DNA of 7,158 nt from Gemmataceae bacterium (lineage in GTDB: Bacteria; Planctomycetota; Planctomycetia; Gemmatales; Gemmataceae), in NCBI GenBank assembly GCA_025056835.1, contig JANWVS010000095.1:1-7158 (forward strand), in the 5' to 3' direction. Numbering within the stretch: position 1 is the first letter of the stretch; each line of letters begins with the position of its first letter. This document shows positions 5,183 to 7,158 of this stretch, one piece after another. The notes beneath the pieces were generated by a model. The model was not told where the DNA came from, ran no database searches, and saw nothing but the letters and a program-made list of their open reading frames with translations. The translations under genes and the position numbers were made by a program.

Positions 5183-7158
5183 CTACTGCACGAGGATGAA
5201 CTCCTTGGTGTTGATGAGGGCCCACAGGATGTTTTCGTAGGCCAGTTTCTTGTTGGCGGCGTTGCGCTGGATATTCTCCAGGGCGACAGCCAACTGTTTC
5301 TCCGTCGGCCGACGGGCAAAGGCCCACAGGAACAACTCCTCGACTTTCTCCGCATCCGGTCGCGGATCGTTGACCATTTGATCGGCCCGCCCGCCGGGGC
5401 GAGTGAGCTTGTTCTGGATTTCGGTCGAGTTGAGCAAGTGCAGCGCTTGGGCCAGATTTGCCTCGGCAACCCGCTCGCACTCACAGGCGCTGATGCGCTG
5501 CGGTCGGCCAAACACGTCGAGGAAATACGACGGATACGATTCATCCGGCAACATCAGCGCCCGATTCGGGGCGAACCGGTCCGTCGGCAGGCCCGGGAAG
5601 GCCGCCGGGCTGCCGGTCACTTGGGACACGGCGTCATAGAGCACCTCGGCCGACATGCGCCGCGGGTAGTAACGGGCGAATGCTTTCTTGTCGTTCTTGT
5701 TGAATTCGTTGGGCACGGCGCTGAGCTGATACGTCCGACTCTTGCACATGACGCGGATCAAGTGCTTGAGACTGAAGTTGTTATTGATCAACTCCTGGGC
5801 CAAGGCGTCGAGTAGTTCCGGATTGCTCGGCGGATTCGTGACGCGCATGTCGTCGACCGGATCCACCAAACCCTTGCCGAAGAAATGGGCAAAGTAGCGA
5901 TTGACCACGGCCTTGGCGAAAAACGGATTTTTGGGATCGACCATCCAATCGACCAGCCGATGCCGCGGATCCTCGCCCGGAGCTAATTTCACTTCTTCGG
6001 CGTCCAGTGCCTTCATGACAGCCGGTCGATTGGTTCGGGTGTTGGTAACTGTGCCTGATCCTTTGTTGAAAATGACTTGGCGAGCTTGGTTCTGGTTCTG
6101 AACCTGCACGCCGGGAGTGGGCACGGTCTTGCGGCCGATTTGGGCGAAAAAGGCGGCCATACCCCAATAATCGTCCTGGCTCCATTTCTCGTAAGGGTGA
6201 TGATGGCACTGGGCGCAAGCCATGCGCACACCGAGGAAGAGCTGGCACGCATCGTCGACGAACTGCTCCGGTTTTTGCAAATCGCGGAACCACATCGTCG
6301 GCGGGGCCTTGGATTCGTCGCCCACCGCGGCAATGATCTCGCGAACAAACTGGTCGTAGGGCTTGTCGCGAGCGATCGCCTCGCGAATCCAGTTGTGAAA
6401 GGCAAAGGTCCCATAGGCGCGGTTCTGGTTCTGGTTGTTGCCGCGCTTCACGCGCAAGACGTCGGCCCAGCGGTTGGCGAACAGATAACTGTACTCCGGA
6501 GTCTCCAGCAACTCGTCCACCAATTGGTCCCGCTTGTTTGGATTGGGGTTGGCCAGGAAGGCCTTGACCTGCTGCGGCGTGGGCAACGTACCGGTAATGT
6601 CATGGTAGACCCGTCGGATGAAGACCTCGTCGCTGGCCAATTCCGACGGCATGATGCCAAGCTCTTGCCACTTCTTGAGCGTGTAGCGATCGACGATGGT
6701 TTTCGGTTCAAACGTGTACTCCGGCAGTTTCACTCCCAAGGGAACCGTGGCGCGAAACGTCGCAACCTGCCCCTGGTAGCGGGCCATCACCGCCGCCTCG
6801 CCGGACATCTCAAGGGAGCGGACAAGACCATTACCGTCGACCACCGCGATGTCGGGGTCATTGCTCTCGTACTGGGCCCGCGAGGTGACGTCGACCACGC
6901 TGCCGTCGCTGTAGTGAGCCAGGACGGCAAATTGTTGGCGGTTGTTGCGCGTGATGATCCGTTGCTCCGGAAAAACCGTGATCTTGGTGACCACCGGGTC
7001 AGTCGGACTGCCAAAGGGCATCCCGGAGGCGATCCAACGCCGAACCAGCTTGTACTCGTCGGAACCGATCTCCATGCGCTTACCGCCGGCATGGGCGACC
7101 ACGCCGGTTGCTTTGAGCAGCAACAGGCTGCTCTCGGGTGCGGCGGGAAGCAGCCGCC
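5183..7158 (-). CDS. DUF1549/DUF1553 protein with Ig-like domain and CxxCH motif (partial, N-terminus missing)
   Basis: This is the C-terminal 657 residues of a large, probably exported planctomycete protein; its biochemical role is unproven. The frame is open to the right edge (first full codon at 7156), and the true start lies outside. The visible N-terminus (LLLLKATG, then LVRRWIASG) looks like the tail of a planctomycete cytochrome-c-like (PSCyt1) domain. A Big_2/Ig-like segment follows (about 56-141), then DUF1549/PSCyt2 (about 150-341) with CAQCH at 314-318 (6203-6217), a potential c-type heme site. DUF1553/PSD1 spans about 396-651, with the family-typical MSAEVLYDAV and LNSTEIQNKL. Two QNQN patches are coded by the same 13-base sequence (6088-6100 and 6421-6433). 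The stop is TAG. In planctomycetes this family is often paired with a DUF1501 gene; here pntAA lies downstream instead. The family call is very secure. Confidence 0.94.
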   Translation of the reverse strand, partial: RLLPAAPESSLLLLKATGVVAHAGGKRMEIGSDEYKLVRRWIASGMPFGSPTDPVVTKITVFPEQRIITRNNRQQFAVLAHYSDGSVVDVTSRAQYESNDPDIAVVDGNGLVRSLEMSGEAAVMARYQGQVATFRATVPLGVKLPEYTFEPKTIVDRYTLKKWQELGIMPSELASDEVFIRRVYHDITGTLPTPQQVKAFLANPNPNKRDQLVDELLETPEYSYLFANRWADVLRVKRGNNQNQNRAYGTFAFHNWIREAIARDKPYDQFVREIIAAVGDESKAPPTMWFRDLQKPEQFVDDACQLFLGVRMACAQCHHHPYEKWSQDDYWGMAAFFAQIGRKTVPTPGVQVQNQNQARQVIFNKGSGTVTNTRTNRPAVMKALDAEEVKLAPGEDPRHRLVDWMVDPKNPFFAKAVVNRYFAHFFGKGLVDPVDDMRVTNPPSNPELLDALAQELINNNFSLKHLIRVMCKSRTYQLSAVPNEFNKNDKKAFARYYPRRMSAEVLYDAVSQVTGSPAAFPGLPTDRFAPNRALMLPDESYPSYFLDVFGRPQRISACECERVAEANLAQALHLLNSTEIQNKLTRPGGRADQMVNDPRPDAEKVEELFLWAFARRPTEKQLAVALENIQRNAANKKLAYENILWALINTKEFILVQ

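Noticed and set aside
6088..6433. Same 13-base sequence (GGTTCTGGTTCTG) at 6088-6100 and 6421-6433
   Set aside because: Both copies lie inside the DUF1553 gene and code for QNQN patches; coding low complexity explains them better than a DNA repeat element.
1..7158. Search for CRISPR arrays, insertion sequences, attachment sites and tRNA/rRNA genes
   Set aside because: No spaced direct repeats, transposase-like frames with terminal inverted repeats, or RNA-gene folds were seen on either strand.

Overview
The window looks like chromosomal DNA of a planctomycete (roughly 60% G+C by eye). The strongest pointer is the minus-strand gene at the right edge: a DUF1549/DUF1553 protein with a bacterial Ig-like (Big_2-type) segment and a CxxCH motif, an architecture expanded in Planctomycetota. 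A second pointer is an outer-membrane beta-barrel protein of a type common in that phylum. A Gemmatales- or Pirellulales-like source is plausible, but the window alone cannot decide it.

Layout, left to right. 1-399 (minus): N-terminal 133 residues of a MacB/LolD-type ABC transporter ATPase, cut by the left edge. 400-679: intergenic, with a clear minus-strand intrinsic terminator at 466-520 and an isolated TATAAT hexamer at 586-591. 680-1789 (minus): secreted outer-membrane beta-barrel protein with a strong Shine-Dalgarno. 1790-2373: a 584-base divergent intergenic region without a convincing gene. 2374-3795 (plus): exported HtrA/DegP-family serine protease with an intact triad and two PDZ domains. 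3796-3957: convergent intergenic region with two stem-loops. 3958-5079 (minus): proton-translocating NAD(P) transhydrogenase subunit alpha part 1 (PntAA). 5080-5182: a short gap holding a nested stem-loop. 5183-7158 (minus): the DUF1549/DUF1553 protein, N-terminus outside the window.

The genes do not read as one operon or one pathway. The protease is the only plus-strand gene, and stem-loops separate every neighbouring pair except the divergent barrel/protease pair. Three of the four complete or near-complete genes concern the cell envelope: an outer-membrane barrel, an exported protease of the type that handles misfolded envelope proteins, and a probably exported DUF1553 protein. The ABC ATPase and PntAA would act at the inner membrane.

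I found no mobile element, CRISPR array, RNA gene or evident new defence system. The points most worth a second look are pntAA without pntAB or pntB beside it, the promoter-like hexamer followed by a terminator ahead of the ABC gene, the nested stem-loop ahead of pntAA, and the missing DUF1501 partner downstream of the DUF1553 gene.
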